64,000 bases of DNA from Flectobacillus roseus (GCF_030056665.1 NZ_JASHIG010000019.1), one strand, 5' to 3'; counted from the first letter of the stretch, positions 1-9,721 are shown. The notes: generated by a model not told the origin, from the letters alone. Numbers and translations: made by a program.

Positions 1-1
1 T

Positions 2-112
2 AGTTACAGGTCCTTGTTAAATCGATTCGATACAACGCTTTCAAGTTGGATAGGTTTTAACTTTATAGCATTTATTATCATCGCATTGAAGAAAATCAAA
101 AAGTCAAGATGA
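2..112 (+). CDS. C-terminal tail of an unidentified protein, cut by window start
   Basis: One frame is open from the first bases to a TGA at 110-112. It encodes about 36 residues: a hydrophobic stretch rich in Ile, Phe and Ala, then a lysine-rich end (ALKKIKKSR). This looks like the last membrane segment and positive-inside tail of a membrane protein. It is too short to name, and chance openness is possible. The following 130 bases to the next gene hold only the promoter described next. Confidence 0.3.
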   Translation, partial: SYRSLLNRFDTTLSSWIGFNFIAFIIIALKKIKKSR

Positions 113-217
113 CTTCATTGTAAAAAATTGAATATGCGGAGCTATTTAACAAATTTTCGTAACATTACCATAATGAAAGTATAACTTAAGCTTAAAGGCT
201 TAGGAAACCCCAAGGTT

Positions 218-225
218 TACCTTTG
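218..225 (+). promoter_or_regulatory. Bacteroidota -7 promoter element for the ECF sigma gene
   Basis: TACCTTTG matches the Bacteroidota housekeeping -7 consensus TAnnTTTG exactly. It lies about 20 bases before the sigma-factor start codon, so the leader would be very short. I see no convincing -33 element. Confidence 0.45.
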
Positions 226-246
226 TAGCAAAATTGGTTTTGCGTT

Positions 247-831
247 ATGACAAAGGCTAAATTTCAAAATGATATTGCTATAATTCAAGCATGGCAAGCA
301 GGCGATACAGGCGCTTTTGAGGTACTTTATCAAAAGTATTGGCGAAAGCTCTATGTCTTTGCACGTCGTACTACTCCGAGCGCAGAAGATGCTCAAGATT
401 TGATTCAAGATGTTTTTGCGCAATTATTGACGCAAAAAGAACAAATAGATGCTAACGTCTTTTCGGAGTCTTATTTGTTTGCTATGGTTCGAAATAAACT
501 ATTGGATAAAATTCGAAAACAATATGTTCGAGAAGATTATGTCAAGATAATTCGCCAAACTTCTACTGATGCTGATTTCTCGACTCAGCAAACTATTTTG
601 ACCAACGATTTAGACAATCATCTTCATCAAGCGGTGAATATTTTACCAGAAAAATGCAAAGAAGTTTTTCAATTGAGCCGATTTGAACAACTTACCATTG
701 ATCAAATTGCCCAAAAGCTTCAGATTTCCCCTCAAACCGTCAAAAATCAATTATCCAAAGCCTTACAAGTGGTTCGTTTTCGATTAAGAGAATTTGCTAC
801 CCTTGGACTTTTTTTATCTACTTTTTTTTAA
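247..831 (+). CDS. ECF-type RNA polymerase sigma-70 factor
   Basis: A 194-residue extracytoplasmic-function sigma factor. Region 2 covers roughly residues 15-85, with the characteristic SAEDAQDLIQDVFAQLL helix. Region 4 covers about residues 125-180, with a helix-turn-helix around LTIDQIAQKLQISPQTVKNQ. Length and the two-domain architecture are standard for the family. It is followed after 90 bases by a FecR anti-sigma factor and then by a SusC porin carrying an STN domain. That is the classic trans-envelope relay: a loaded receptor signals through FecR to release the sigma factor, which transcribes the susCD pair. The family is certain; the target promoter is inferred from position. Confidence 0.93.
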   Translation: MTKAKFQNDIAIIQAWQAGDTGAFEVLYQKYWRKLYVFARRTTPSAEDAQDLIQDVFAQLLTQKEQIDANVFSESYLFAMVRNKLLDKIRKQYVREDYVKIIRQTSTDADFSTQQTILTNDLDNHLHQAVNILPEKCKEVFQLSRFEQLTIDQIAQKLQISPQTVKNQLSKALQVVRFRLREFATLGLFLSTFF

Positions 832-921
832 AAAATCGTATTTCGGCATAGTACTAAAATTTATCTCACACGAATACATACATGAAAGGGAAGGAAAACA
901 TCCCCATTTCCCTTTACATGA

Positions 922-1899
922 ATGATTTCTAAAGAGCAGGAGCGAATTTTACAAGAATACCTAAGTGGCAAAGAAAGCCCCGAGGGAAAAGCCCTTTTTG
1001 ACCAATGGGCGCAATCGCTCTATGAGGATAAGTCTTTTCAACCTTCCGACTCTGAGGAGGCTTTATCGAAGGCTCAGCAAAAAATGTGGGTAAATATTTC
1101 CTCTAAAAAAGATACCCCAATCATTCGTTTGGCTACTTCGTGGGCACTTCGTGCTGGAATCGCCGCTAGTGTTTTGTTAATTTCTATGTTGGCGTGGAAG
1201 TGGATTGGCAAATACAACCAACCATTACCCGAGTATGAGTTAAGTTATCAGACTATCAAAACAAAAGCAGGAGAGCATGCCACAGTTACTTTGGAGGATG
1301 GTTCGAAGTTATTTTTGAATGGAGCCTCAAGTTTACGTTTTCCCACAAAACTACAAGGACAAACTCGTCACGTATATTTAGAAGGGGAAGCTTATTTTGA
1401 AGTAACTCACAACCCTCAACAGCCTTTTATAGTTAGCTCAAAACACTTGAATACCACGGTGAAAGGCACCACTTTCGATGTGCATGATTACACACAAGAC
1501 AACCAAGCCAACGTGACCGTATTGACAGGGAAAGTAGCGGTAGAAATGGCCAATAATCCACAACGCAATTGTCTCATTCTTCCTAATCAAGTTTGTACTT
1601 ATCAAAGTGAAAAAGCGAATTTAAGTCAATCAAGCATCATTGATGCCAGAGAGTCAATCAATTGGAGAGAACGAAAGGTTTACTTCAAGCGTGAGCGTAT
1701 GGGTTTGGTTTTTAGGAAATTAGAACGAATGTATGAGGTGTCATTTCAAGTTGAAAATCCTCAATTAATGGATTGCACTTGGATTGCCTCTTTCGAAAAT
1801 GCTAGCTTAGAAGAAGTTTTACAATTGATGCAGTCGTCCTTAGGAATACAATATCAAATCAAAGGAAAGGAGGTTATTATAAAAGGAATTTGCCAATAA
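922..1899 (+). CDS. FecR-family anti-sigma factor
   Basis: A 325-residue inner-membrane sigma regulator. A cytoplasmic N-terminal part (about residues 1-75) precedes a single membrane helix at roughly 78-96. A periplasmic FecR domain follows at about 105-215, including TVTLEDGSKLFLNGASSLRF and VYLEGEAYFEVTHN. A C-terminal DUF4974-type domain (about 250-320) is the likely contact for the STN domain of the partner porin. ATG codons occur at 918 and 922 in different frames; only 922 reads into this protein. It sits between the ECF sigma gene and susC, which supports its role in substrate-responsive control of the uptake genes. Confidence 0.93.
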   Translation: MISKEQERILQEYLSGKESPEGKALFDQWAQSLYEDKSFQPSDSEEALSKAQQKMWVNISSKKDTPIIRLATSWALRAGIAASVLLISMLAWKWIGKYNQPLPEYELSYQTIKTKAGEHATVTLEDGSKLFLNGASSLRFPTKLQGQTRHVYLEGEAYFEVTHNPQQPFIVSSKHLNTTVKGTTFDVHDYTQDNQANVTVLTGKVAVEMANNPQRNCLILPNQVCTYQSEKANLSQSSIIDARESINWRERKVYFKRERMGLVFRKLERMYEVSFQVENPQLMDCTWIASFENASLEEVLQLMQSSLGIQYQIKGKEVIIKGICQ

Positions 1900-2044
1900 A
1901 TACGAGTCCAAAATATAGTTTTAGACTATTTTACAAATAAAAAAAGGTCAATGAAGGGTCGAGCTTCATTAACCTTGCAAACAATCCCCATGTTGTAGCC
2001 CCTTTTACAAGGTGCCCTTATAGGTTATTATCTCAAGCAAACTT

Positions 2045-5000
2045 ATGCAAAAAAAACGATTCTCGCTAATAATTAGGCGAATCATCTCAGTGCCAACACT
2101 CTCGTTGGCCTTAGGCTTTGGTGTATGTCATGTACAAGTATCCCAAGCACAAGAAGTATTGAACAACAAAGTTTCGGTTCAGGCTCAAAACCAGAGTTTA
2201 GAAAACGTTTTATCTCAAATCGAAAAACAAACTGGCGTACGTTTTGTCTATTCAGGAAGTTTGATTTCGGAGAAAGATAAAGTTACTTTTTCTGCCCAAA
2301 ATCAAAACCTGAAACAAGTGCTGAACGGTATTTTTTCTAACAGAAATATCGATTTTAGCTTTTCTGGAAATAATCAAATTGTTCTAAAAGCAAGCCCAAA
2401 GTCGCAAGACCACACTTCGGTAAGCGGAAAAATCACCGATGCTCAAACAGGAGATGCTTTACCTGGGGTAAACGTATCGGTAAAGGGCACAAGTAAAGGC
2501 GCCACTTCTGATGCCAACGGTAACTTTAAAATTAGTATTTCAGATAAAGACGCTGTTTTACTATTTTCTTTTGTGGGATTTTCTTCTCAAGAGGTACCAA
2601 TCAAAGGAAGAAATCACCTCAATGTTCAATTATCAGAAGATAATAAATATCTCAATGAGGTAGTAGTAACAGCCTTAGGTATCAAAAGGGAAGAAAAAGC
2701 CCTAGGATATTCAACCCAAAAACTTGACGGCTCGGCTGTGACGGATGCCCCATCTAACAATTTTATGAACGCACTCTCGGGTAAAGTCGCGGGTTTGAAC
2801 CTAACCAAAACCGATGGGCCAATGGGCAGTAGTCGCGTGACATTGCGTGGGGAAAGTATTTTGGATTTTAACTCCCCAGGTGCCTTAATTGTGGTCGATG
2901 GCGAACCGATTAATACTTCTTTTCAAGGTGTAGGACATGGAGCGTATTTGGGTGGTGATTCTCCCATCGATTTTGGTAGTGCTCTGACAGATATAGACCC
3001 TAACAATATTGAGTCTATCAACGTATTGAAAGGTCCTGCTGCATCTGCCTTGTACGGCTCTCGTGCAGGAAATGGAGCCATTATTATCACGACCAAAAGC
3101 GCAAGTAAGGACAAAAAAGGGCTTGGGGTTTCGTTTAACTCTTATGTAAGTGTTGACCAAGTAAATCGTTGGCCAGACTACCAATATCAGTACGGTCAGG
3201 GAACGGCTGGTCAGAATTATTACTCGTATGGCACAACGGCAGATGGTGCAGGAACGCAAAGTACAAGTTCGGCTTGGGGGCCTAAATTTGATGGTCAATT
3301 ATTTTATCAGTATGACTCGCCTCGTGATGCCAATGGTGCTTTTACTGAAAGAACTCCTTGGAAACCTTACACTGACAATCGCAAAAACTTTTTTGAGCAA
3401 GGAGTAACCCTGTCAAACAATATCTCGATTACCAATGTGAAAGACAAAAGCAATACTCGTTTGAGCCTCTCGCAAATGAAGAATAACTGGATTTTGCCAA
3501 ATACAGGTTATGAGCGCATTAGTTTAGGTTTTTCAAATAATTCACAGATTTCGGCTAAGCTGAGTACTTCTGCTAAGGTGAACTATTACAATAAATTTAG
3601 CGATAACCTTCCGTCGACGGGCTACAACAACCAGTCGATTATGTATTTCATTGCCTTCCAAAACCCGAATGTTAATTTGGATTGGTATCAGCCTTACTGG
3701 TTACCTGGCAAAGAAGGTCTGGAACAAAATCACCCTTTTAGTTCTTTGATTGATAATCCTTATTTGATTGTATATGAAATGCTGAACAAATCGAGTCGTC
3801 ACAATGTAACGGGTACCATGTCGGCTACCTACAATATTTTGAAAGGCTTGGATTTGACGGTGCGTACTGGTTTGGATATGGGTTATGAATTTCGTTCGCA
3901 ACAACGTCCGAAAAATACCCAAAAATTTCAGGCAGGTATGTACCGTCAGCAAAATGTATTTAACCTAGAATCTAACTCTGATTTTTTGTTGAAATACAAA
4001 TTGCCACTCGAAAAAACGTGGCAAGTAACAACCAGTTTTGGAGGGAATGTTTTGAAACAAAGTCAAAAATTTACCAATCAATTAGCTGACCGCTTGGTGA
4101 TTCCTGGGGTATATAATTTGGCAAATTCTGAGCAATTACCACTCACACAAAGTGACCGTGCCGAGAAGCGAATCAACAGTTTGTATGGTTTTGTAAACCT
4201 TGGCTACAAAGATTTTGCCTTTTTGGATGTAACTGGTCGTAACGACTGGAGTAGCACTTTACCAAAACAAAATAATTCTTTCTTTTATCCATCAGCAACG
4301 TTGAGTTTGGTTTTATCTCAAATGACTAATATGCCGAATTGGATAAGCTACGGTAAAATCCGTGGAGCGTATGCCAGCGTAGGATATGATGCCAGACTTG
4401 GCACGTATAATTTAGAAAAAATCTATAACTCTGGTACATTTCCCGGCGAACTAGAAAGTCCTAATGTAATTGCCAATCCGAATTTAAAGCCCCAAAGAAA
4501 CAACTCTTTTGAGGCAGGAACAGAATGGCGTTTCTTCAAAAATCGCTTGAGTTTGGACGCCACCGTTTATGAGCAAACTACAATTGACCAAATTTTGTAT
4601 GCACCAGTGGAATATGCTTCTGGATATAGCTCTTCACTCATCAATATGGGTAAAGTCGTAAACAAAGGTGTTGAGTTAACCTTGAATGGTAATCCAGTGA
4701 AAAATTATGCTGGATTCTCATGGGATGTGACGGTAAACTGGTCAATGAACCGTAATAAAGTATTGGAGTTAAACAATGAAACTGGAAGTGTTATTTTGGC
4801 AAAATACGTTGGTAGCCGTGTAACAGTGGAGGCTAGAGAAGGTCAACCTTTAGGAACAATTTACGGGCTTGGCTTCAAGCGTTCGCCAGAAGGACAAATT
4901 GTATTTGACAAAGATGGATACCCTGTGCTTACTGACCAGTTTGTGAACCTAGGCAACACAAATCCTGACTGGAGAGGAAGTATTTCAAATAATTTTAAAT

Positions 5001-5500
5001 ATAAAAACTGGAGTCTCTCTGTCTTGCTAGATATTCGTCAAGGGGGTAGAATCTTCTCATTGACTAACTCTATTTTAGGCGAACAAGGCAAGAACACAGC
5101 TACATTAGCAGGTAGATACGACGGTATTATTGGCGAAGGAGTAACCTTCAATGCTGACGGTCAATATGTGCCAAATACCACCAAGGCGACTAATATCGTA
5201 ACGTATTATAACAAATGGTATGGTCGTGACAATGTAGAAGCTAATACATTTGATGCTTCATTTGTAAAACTTCGTGAAGCTCGTTTGGCTTACACGATTC
5301 CAGCAAAAATACTTCGTAAGACTTTCCTGAGAACTGCCAGTATCGGAATTTACGGTCGTGATTTATTCGTATGGTCAACTTTCCCAGCTTTTGACCCCGA
5401 AACATCTACGCTCGACAATGCCACCATTACGCCAGGCTTAGAAGTTGGACAATTCCCATCTACTCGTACTATGGGAGCAAACCTTACTATTTCTTTCTAA
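2045..5500 (+). CDS. SusC/RagA-family TonB-linked outer-membrane porin with STN domain
   Basis: An 1151-residue TonB-dependent transporter. The signal peptide ends near residue 35. A secretin/TonB N-terminal (STN) domain spans about 42-115, a carboxypeptidase-like beta-sandwich about 125-200 (SGKITDAQTGDALPGVNVSV), and the plug about 205-330 (GKVAGLNLTKTDGPMGSS; ESINVLKGPAASALYGSRAG). A long beta-barrel ends in a Phe-terminated strand (GANLTISF). It forms the channel of a SusCD transporter. The STN domain fits control by the preceding FecR/sigma pair. The SusD gene starts 10 bases downstream, so the two form an operon. The substrate cannot be read from sequence; the nearby phosphoesterase and mannosidase are weak hints. 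Confidence 0.95.
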   Translation: MQKKRFSLIIRRIISVPTLSLALGFGVCHVQVSQAQEVLNNKVSVQAQNQSLENVLSQIEKQTGVRFVYSGSLISEKDKVTFSAQNQNLKQVLNGIFSNRNIDFSFSGNNQIVLKASPKSQDHTSVSGKITDAQTGDALPGVNVSVKGTSKGATSDANGNFKISISDKDAVLLFSFVGFSSQEVPIKGRNHLNVQLSEDNKYLNEVVVTALGIKREEKALGYSTQKLDGSAVTDAPSNNFMNALSGKVAGLNLTKTDGPMGSSRVTLRGESILDFNSPGALIVVDGEPINTSFQGVGHGAYLGGDSPIDFGSALTDIDPNNIESINVLKGPAASALYGSRAGNGAIIITTKSASKDKKGLGVSFNSYVSVDQVNRWPDYQYQYGQGTAGQNYYSYGTTADGAGTQSTSSAWGPKFDGQLFYQYDSPRDANGAFTERTPWKPYTDNRKNFFEQGVTLSNNISITNVKDKSNTRLSLSQMKNNWILPNTGYERISLGFSNNSQISAKLSTSAKVNYYNKFSDNLPSTGYNNQSIMYFIAFQNPNVNLDWYQPYWLPGKEGLEQNHPFSSLIDNPYLIVYEMLNKSSRHNVTGTMSATYNILKGLDLTVRTGLDMGYEFRSQQRPKNTQKFQAGMYRQQNVFNLESNSDFLLKYKLPLEKTWQVTTSFGGNVLKQSQKFTNQLADRLVIPGVYNLANSEQLPLTQSDRAEKRINSLYGFVNLGYKDFAFLDVTGRNDWSSTLPKQNNSFFYPSATLSLVLSQMTNMPNWISYGKIRGAYASVGYDARLGTYNLEKIYNSGTFPGELESPNVIANPNLKPQRNNSFEAGTEWRFFKNRLSLDATVYEQTTIDQILYAPVEYASGYSSSLINMGKVVNKGVELTLNGNPVKNYAGFSWDVTVNWSMNRNKVLELNNETGSVILAKYVGSRVTVEAREGQPLGTIYGLGFKRSPEGQIVFDKDGYPVLTDQFVNLGNTNPDWRGSISNNFKYKNWSLSVLLDIRQGGRIFSLTNSILGEQGKNTATLAGRYDGIIGEGVTFNADGQYVPNTTKATNIVTYYNKWYGRDNVEANTFDASFVKLREARLAYTIPAKILRKTFLRTASIGIYGRDLFVWSTFPAFDPETSTLDNATITPGLEVGQFPSTRTMGANLTISF

Positions 5501-5510
5501 TTATCTGAAT

Positions 5511-6947
5511 ATGAAAAAACTTATCTTTTTATATGCATTCCTTGTCCTAGCTCTGACGTCTTGTACAGAAGGCATGGAGGAACTTAATCACGACCCAGAG
5601 GGTGTATCGTCGGCAACAGCAGGAAGTTTTATGAATACTGCTATTTTGGAAGGGGTCAATACGGGTTTAAATAGAAGTCATCGTCTCAACAATGAGTTGA
5701 TGCAAGTAACAGTTTCATTGACTGAAGGCAATACGGTCTTTCACCGTTATGTGCTTTTTCCGAGTGAGTCAGATTATATGTGGAGCAATTACTATTTGTC
5801 ATTGACTAATATCGAAGATATGATTCAAAAGGCCAAAGCCATGTCTCAGCCCAATTATTTAGCCATTGGACTGACCTTAAAGGCTTGGTTATTTGCCAAC
5901 TTAACTGATATTTATGGTGATATCCCATATTCACAGGCACTAAAAGGTTATCCCAATTATGTGGTAAATCCTACTTTTGATAAGCAAGAGGACGTTTATA
6001 AAGATTTGATTGCCAAATTGGATACCGCAAATACCTTGTACGATGTGACAAAAACACTTACTTTAGGGCAAGATGCCTTGTTTGGGGCAGATAAAAGTAC
6101 GGTAGGAACTTTGCGCTGGAAAAAATTTACTAATTCCCTCCGTTTGCGCCTATTGATGCGTGGTGAAGCAAAATCCCCTGCTTTTCAGGCACAGATAAAG
6201 ACCATGTTGTCTAGTCCAGACAAATATCCATTAATGCAAAGTGCTGATGAAAGTGCAGCGCTGAAATTCACACAAGTTACGCCCTTGTTGAATCCTTTTA
6301 CCAGTACTCGTGATTATGATTTTAATGGAGCAAATGCGGTTTCAGAGTTTTTTATCAAAACCCTAAGCACTTGGTCCGACCCAAGATTGGATCTTTGGGC
6401 TACGAAAACCAGTGGTAAATATACAGGTATTCCAAGTGGCTATACCATAGCCGAAGGTCCAGCGATGAACGCGATAAGTTCTTCAAAACTTAACAAAAAC
6501 CTTAAAACTTCTTTAATTTTAGGTACTATCTTGCAGCATGCGGAAGTAGAGTTTTTGTTAGCTGAGGCTGCGTTGAAAGGTTATACCACCGACAGTCCCA
6601 AGGACCATTATGAAAAAGGGATTGCTGCTTCGATGAAATATTGGGGGGCAACTCAACCGACAGATTTTTTGACCCGTTCGGGCGTGGCTTATAACGGAAC
6701 TCTGCAACAAATCATGACGCAAAAATACATTGCTCTATTTTTCAATGATATGCAACAATGGTTTGAATATAAGCGTACAGGATATCCCGTTTTGCCAGTT
6801 GGTAAAGGTGTTGAAAATAATGGCAAAATGCCGATGAGATTAAAATATCCCTTATCAACCCAGTCGCTTAACCGTGCAAATTACGACAAAGCTGTAGCGC
6901 AAATGGGAGCAGACGATATTAATACCAAAACTTGGTGGACGAAGTGA
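5511..6947 (+). CDS. SusD/RagB-family surface nutrient-binding lipoprotein
   Basis: I place the start at 5511, 10 bases after the susC stop, because it gives a clean lipoprotein signal peptide (MKKLIFLYAFLVLALTSC, acceptor Cys18). An in-frame upstream start at 5445 would put 22 susC-overlapping residues before the signal. The mature 478-residue product is a SusD-like helical protein with TPR-type pairs; features include YLAIGLTLKAWLFANLTDIY and a PYSQAL segment. It caps the SusC barrel outside the outer membrane and captures substrate. It is of the SusD-like 2 type often paired with STN-bearing SusC proteins. Confidence 0.93.
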   Translation: MKKLIFLYAFLVLALTSCTEGMEELNHDPEGVSSATAGSFMNTAILEGVNTGLNRSHRLNNELMQVTVSLTEGNTVFHRYVLFPSESDYMWSNYYLSLTNIEDMIQKAKAMSQPNYLAIGLTLKAWLFANLTDIYGDIPYSQALKGYPNYVVNPTFDKQEDVYKDLIAKLDTANTLYDVTKTLTLGQDALFGADKSTVGTLRWKKFTNSLRLRLLMRGEAKSPAFQAQIKTMLSSPDKYPLMQSADESAALKFTQVTPLLNPFTSTRDYDFNGANAVSEFFIKTLSTWSDPRLDLWATKTSGKYTGIPSGYTIAEGPAMNAISSSKLNKNLKTSLILGTILQHAEVEFLLAEAALKGYTTDSPKDHYEKGIAASMKYWGATQPTDFLTRSGVAYNGTLQQIMTQKYIALFFNDMQQWFEYKRTGYPVLPVGKGVENNGKMPMRLKYPLSTQSLNRANYDKAVAQMGADDINTKTWWTK

Positions 6948-7221
6948 TGAGGTAAATATGAGTGGTGAATTGTGAGTGATGAATTTTGAATGTAAAGATT
7001 TAATAATCAGTATTTTATGTATAAATTTTGCACTTGGAATTAGTGTTGAATGAAGGTTTTATTTTGTTCAATAAAGTTCTTATTTATAATTTTTGGGGTG
7101 TAGCGGCAACCCTTGCGGTTGCCGCTATATCAATTTTTATTTTAATGATAAAACTCAAGCTTCTTACACCACTAATTCACAATTCAGCTTTAATGTTTAG
7201 CTAAAAAAACAACCAAAATAT
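6948..7221. repeat. Intergenic region with GAGTG-rich repeat copies
   Basis: The 274-base gap carries short copies of a dispersed low-complexity repeat: GTGGTGAATTGTGAGTGATG at 6963-6982 and its inverted relative near 7165-7190 (ACTAATTCACAATTCAGC). A related copy occurs near 30461-30497. Between them lies the hairpin listed at 7101-7127. No reading frame here looks coding. Confidence 0.45.
7101..7127. terminator. Hairpin, probable terminator after susD
   Basis: A perfect 11-bp GC-rich stem (TAGCGGCAACC with GGTTGCCGCTA) and a 5-base loop, followed by a modest T-rich tail. It lies between susD and the phosphoesterase gene, so it probably ends or attenuates the susCD transcript. Confidence 0.55.
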
Positions 7222-8694
7222 ATGTTTAACAGAAGAAATTTTCTTAAAAATATTGGAATAGGAGGGGCAGTGCTCAGTACGCCGTCGGTCATGGCGAATG
7301 AGCTGTCTACCTCTACTGAATTTGTAACAATCAAAGGGACCGTTTCTGCCAATGGCAAAGGTATCTCTCAAGTATCAGTTACGGATGGTTATACCGTTGT
7401 CAGAACCGATAATAGTGGTAAATACCAAATTAAGGCGCATTCACAAGCGGAGTTTGTTTACATCAGTGTTCCGTCGGGGTACGAGTTTCCCAATGAAAAA
7501 GGGGTTGCGCGTTTTTATCAAAAAATAGATACCTCAAAAAGCAATGTTCAAGCAAACTTTACCCTGAAGCCACTATCTGTTGATGATACCAAACACCAAT
7601 TTGTAGTCTGGGCTGACCCTCAGATTATTTCTAAAAAGGATGCAGAGGAACTTCAAAAGTCAGGCGAAGATTTGGCTGAATTGGTAAAAACAGCACCGAA
7701 GGATACTCTTTTTCATGGTATTGGTTGTGGCGATTTAGTGTGGGATCATTTCGAATTGTTGGATGATTATATTTCAGCTTTTGGAAAAGCTCAGATTCCA
7801 TTTTTTAGTGTCATTGGCAACCATGACATGGATTTGGATGCTAGAACTGACGATTTTTCTTCAAAAACCTTTAAAAATACTTTTGGCCCAACCTACTATT
7901 CTTTCAACCGTGGCAAGGTTCACTATGTAGTTTTAGACGATGTGTTCTTTATGGGAACAGCTAAGAAATACGTTGGCTATCTCACTGAAAACCAATTGCA
8001 TTGGTTAGAGCAAGATTTGGCTTCTGTGCCCAAAGGCTCAACCGTCGTGGTAAGTTTACATATCCCGACCAACACAGGTCATGCTCGTCGTAATAAACTC
8101 AAAGAGGAGGAACTTGGGGGGACTGTTGCCAACAGACGTCAATTGTATAAAATGCTTGAACCTTTCCAAGCGCATATTATGTCGGGACATACCCATGTGA
8201 ATGAAAAATGGGAAGAAGGTAACATCATAGAACACGTTCACGGAACAGTTTGTGGCGCTTGGTGGACAGGCCCAATCTGTACGGATGGTTCTCCGAGCGG
8301 ATATGGCGTGTATCAGGTCGATGGTGGAAATGTATCTTGGTATTACAAAGGGACGGGAAAACCTGCCACATTTCAATTGAAAGTGTATCCGAAAGGTGCT
8401 AGTAAAGAATTTCCCGATAGCATTGTAGCCAATGTTTGGAATTGGGATAAAAAATGGAAAGTTGAATGGTGGGAAGATGGCATTGCAAAAGGAGCAATGG
8501 AGCAAAAAGTTTCATTGGATCCATTAGCTGTGGAGCTTTTTGCAGGACCAGATTTACCAAAGAAACATAAGTTTGTAGATCCAACTTTGACCGACCACCT
8601 GTTTTTTGTACAACCTTCTGCGCAAGCCAAAACCATTGTTGTGAAAGCTACAGATAGATTTGGGAATGAATATACGGAACAGATAAATTTATAA
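7222..8694 (+). CDS. Exported calcineurin-like metallophosphoesterase
   Basis: A 490-residue three-part protein. The N-terminus MFNRRNFLKNIGIGGA is a twin-arginine export signal. A beta-sandwich domain of the carboxypeptidase-regulatory type spans about 35-115. The calcineurin-like phosphoesterase core spans about 125-335, with metal-binding motifs VVWADPQI, GCGDLVWDH, GNHD at 199-202, VSLHIP, and GHTH at 322-325. A C-terminal beta-rich domain found in this subfamily completes it. All metal ligands appear present, so an active phosphomonoesterase or phosphodiesterase is expected outside the cytoplasm. It follows the SusCD pair on the same strand, suggesting dephosphorylation of an imported or captured phosphorylated nutrient; substrate unknown. 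Confidence 0.88.
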   Translation: MFNRRNFLKNIGIGGAVLSTPSVMANELSTSTEFVTIKGTVSANGKGISQVSVTDGYTVVRTDNSGKYQIKAHSQAEFVYISVPSGYEFPNEKGVARFYQKIDTSKSNVQANFTLKPLSVDDTKHQFVVWADPQIISKKDAEELQKSGEDLAELVKTAPKDTLFHGIGCGDLVWDHFELLDDYISAFGKAQIPFFSVIGNHDMDLDARTDDFSSKTFKNTFGPTYYSFNRGKVHYVVLDDVFFMGTAKKYVGYLTENQLHWLEQDLASVPKGSTVVVSLHIPTNTGHARRNKLKEEELGGTVANRRQLYKMLEPFQAHIMSGHTHVNEKWEEGNIIEHVHGTVCGAWWTGPICTDGSPSGYGVYQVDGGNVSWYYKGTGKPATFQLKVYPKGASKEFPDSIVANVWNWDKKWKVEWWEDGIAKGAMEQKVSLDPLAVELFAGPDLPKKHKFVDPTLTDHLFFVQPSAQAKTIVVKATDRFGNEYTEQINL

Positions 8695-8718
8695 AACGCG
8701 ACATAAAGGTAGTTGAAC

Positions 8719-8752
8719 AAAAGCGGTCGAAAAATATTTTCCGACCGCTTTT
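8719..8752 (+). terminator. Rho-independent terminator after the phosphoesterase gene
   Basis: The stem AAAAGCGGTCG pairs with CGACCGCTTTT and is followed by further T residues. It lies 25 bases after the phosphoesterase stop and also faces the end of the convergent small gene. Confidence 0.8.
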
Positions 8753-8814
8753 TTGATAAAATTTGGGGCATCATCCCAATCCTAAAGATTCGGGATGACT
8801 AATATTTTGGCTAT

Positions 8815-9147
8815 TTAAACATTTCGAGTCTGGAGAAAATAAAGACGCATCACAATGATAATCAAGCAAATAGTTACAAAAACTGTCGAAACATCAGCTA
8901 TCCAAATACCAATATTCATGACTAAACCAGCGTAAATATACTCAACGCTCAAAGGCGAGTCTTTCCCTTCAGGAGTTCTAAGATATTTACTCAAAAAATA
9001 AAAAAGTACAAGGTTGATGAATATCAATGAAAGTGATAAAATAGAGCCTTTGTCAAAAGGAAAATAGAGTGTTTTGTATTGTGCAAAACATACGTTGACA
9101 ATGATCGGTATGCCAGCTACAAGTAACCATTTGGGAAGATTCATCAT
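8815..9147 (-). CDS. Small orphan membrane protein (110 aa)
   Basis: I do not recognise this 110-residue protein. It is strongly hydrophobic, with about three predicted membrane segments (near residues 5-22, 37-53 and 72-102) and a polar loop around LRTPEGKDSPLS. It is the downstream member of a pair of small membrane-protein genes on the minus strand, 36 bases after the stop of the 114-residue gene. A third, unrelated-looking one lies further upstream. The hydrophobic pattern and spacing make it likely to be real, but no function can be assigned. Confidence 0.6.
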   Translation of the reverse strand: MMNLPKWLLVAGIPIIVNVCFAQYKTLYFPFDKGSILSLSLIFINLVLFYFLSKYLRTPEGKDSPLSVEYIYAGLVMNIGIWIADVSTVFVTICLIIIVMRLYFLQTRNV

Positions 9148-9183
9148 GAGCGATAGTTTAGGTGAAATATTGAGTGGAATATA

Positions 9184-9528
9184 CTATTTCGAGGGTATTT
9201 CTTTGCCCACTTTCCAAAGTCGGTAAGCAGCACTTAAAGAAAATAAGCCCAATAATGACCAGATTGATACGGAATAACTACAGACGATTTGAAAAATACT
9301 AATAGAAAAACTAAGTGGAAAATAATCCCAAATGAAATCCCTAAAAGAATCTATTGACTTGAAAATGGTTTGTAAATTGTACAAATGGTAGAGCCCTACC
9401 ACCATAAGCATACTTCCATAAAATAGCTGGAATTGGTCTAGTGTTGGGTAAATATCAATGAAGAAATGACAAAAAAGAATCAAACTTACCGTTGCTAATA
9501 TCAGGAGAGGGATTAAGAACTTTTTCAT
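9184..9528 (-). CDS. Small orphan membrane protein (114 aa)
   Basis: I do not recognise this 114-residue protein. It begins MKKFLIPLLILATVSLILFC and appears to have about four membrane segments with short loops. A charged end (WKVGKEIPSK) suggests a cytoplasmic C-terminus. It lies 36 bases upstream of the 110-residue membrane protein on the same strand, so the two are probably co-transcribed. There is no motif on which to base a function. Confidence 0.6.
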   Translation of the reverse strand: MKKFLIPLLILATVSLILFCHFFIDIYPTLDQFQLFYGSMLMVVGLYHLYNLQTIFKSIDSFRDFIWDYFPLSFSISIFQIVCSYSVSIWSLLGLFSLSAAYRLWKVGKEIPSK

Positions 9529-9626
9529 ATAATTGCTTTTGAAAAATTGAAAGGTGAACCACTCCTAAATTAATCAGTTGTGATCAAAAACCAATAGATT
9601 TTGACTGAATATTTTTACGAATTAAT

Positions 9627-9691
9627 AGAAAAATCCCTGATAATTGTTCGGCGTAAATATTACGACACGAACAATTATCAAGGATTTTTCT
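9627..9691. terminator. Long near-perfect hairpin downstream of the 127-aa gene
   Basis: Arms at 9627-9650 and 9668-9691 pair over 24 positions with a single G-T wobble. The loop contains a second 5-bp stem (CGTAA/TTACG). The hairpin lies about 30 bases beyond the stop of the minus-strand 127-residue gene, so it may serve as its terminator. Its length is unusual for a terminator and it may instead be a repeat element. A short reading frame across it on the plus strand is not credible. Confidence 0.55.
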
Positions 9692-9721
9692 TAAAAAGAG
9701 TTGCTCGTTTTAAACGAGTAC

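Noticed and set aside
2885..3298. 137-residue minus-strand frame inside susC.
   Set aside because: It is opposite conserved plug-domain codons; Cys/Arg/Thr-rich composition typical of a shadow.
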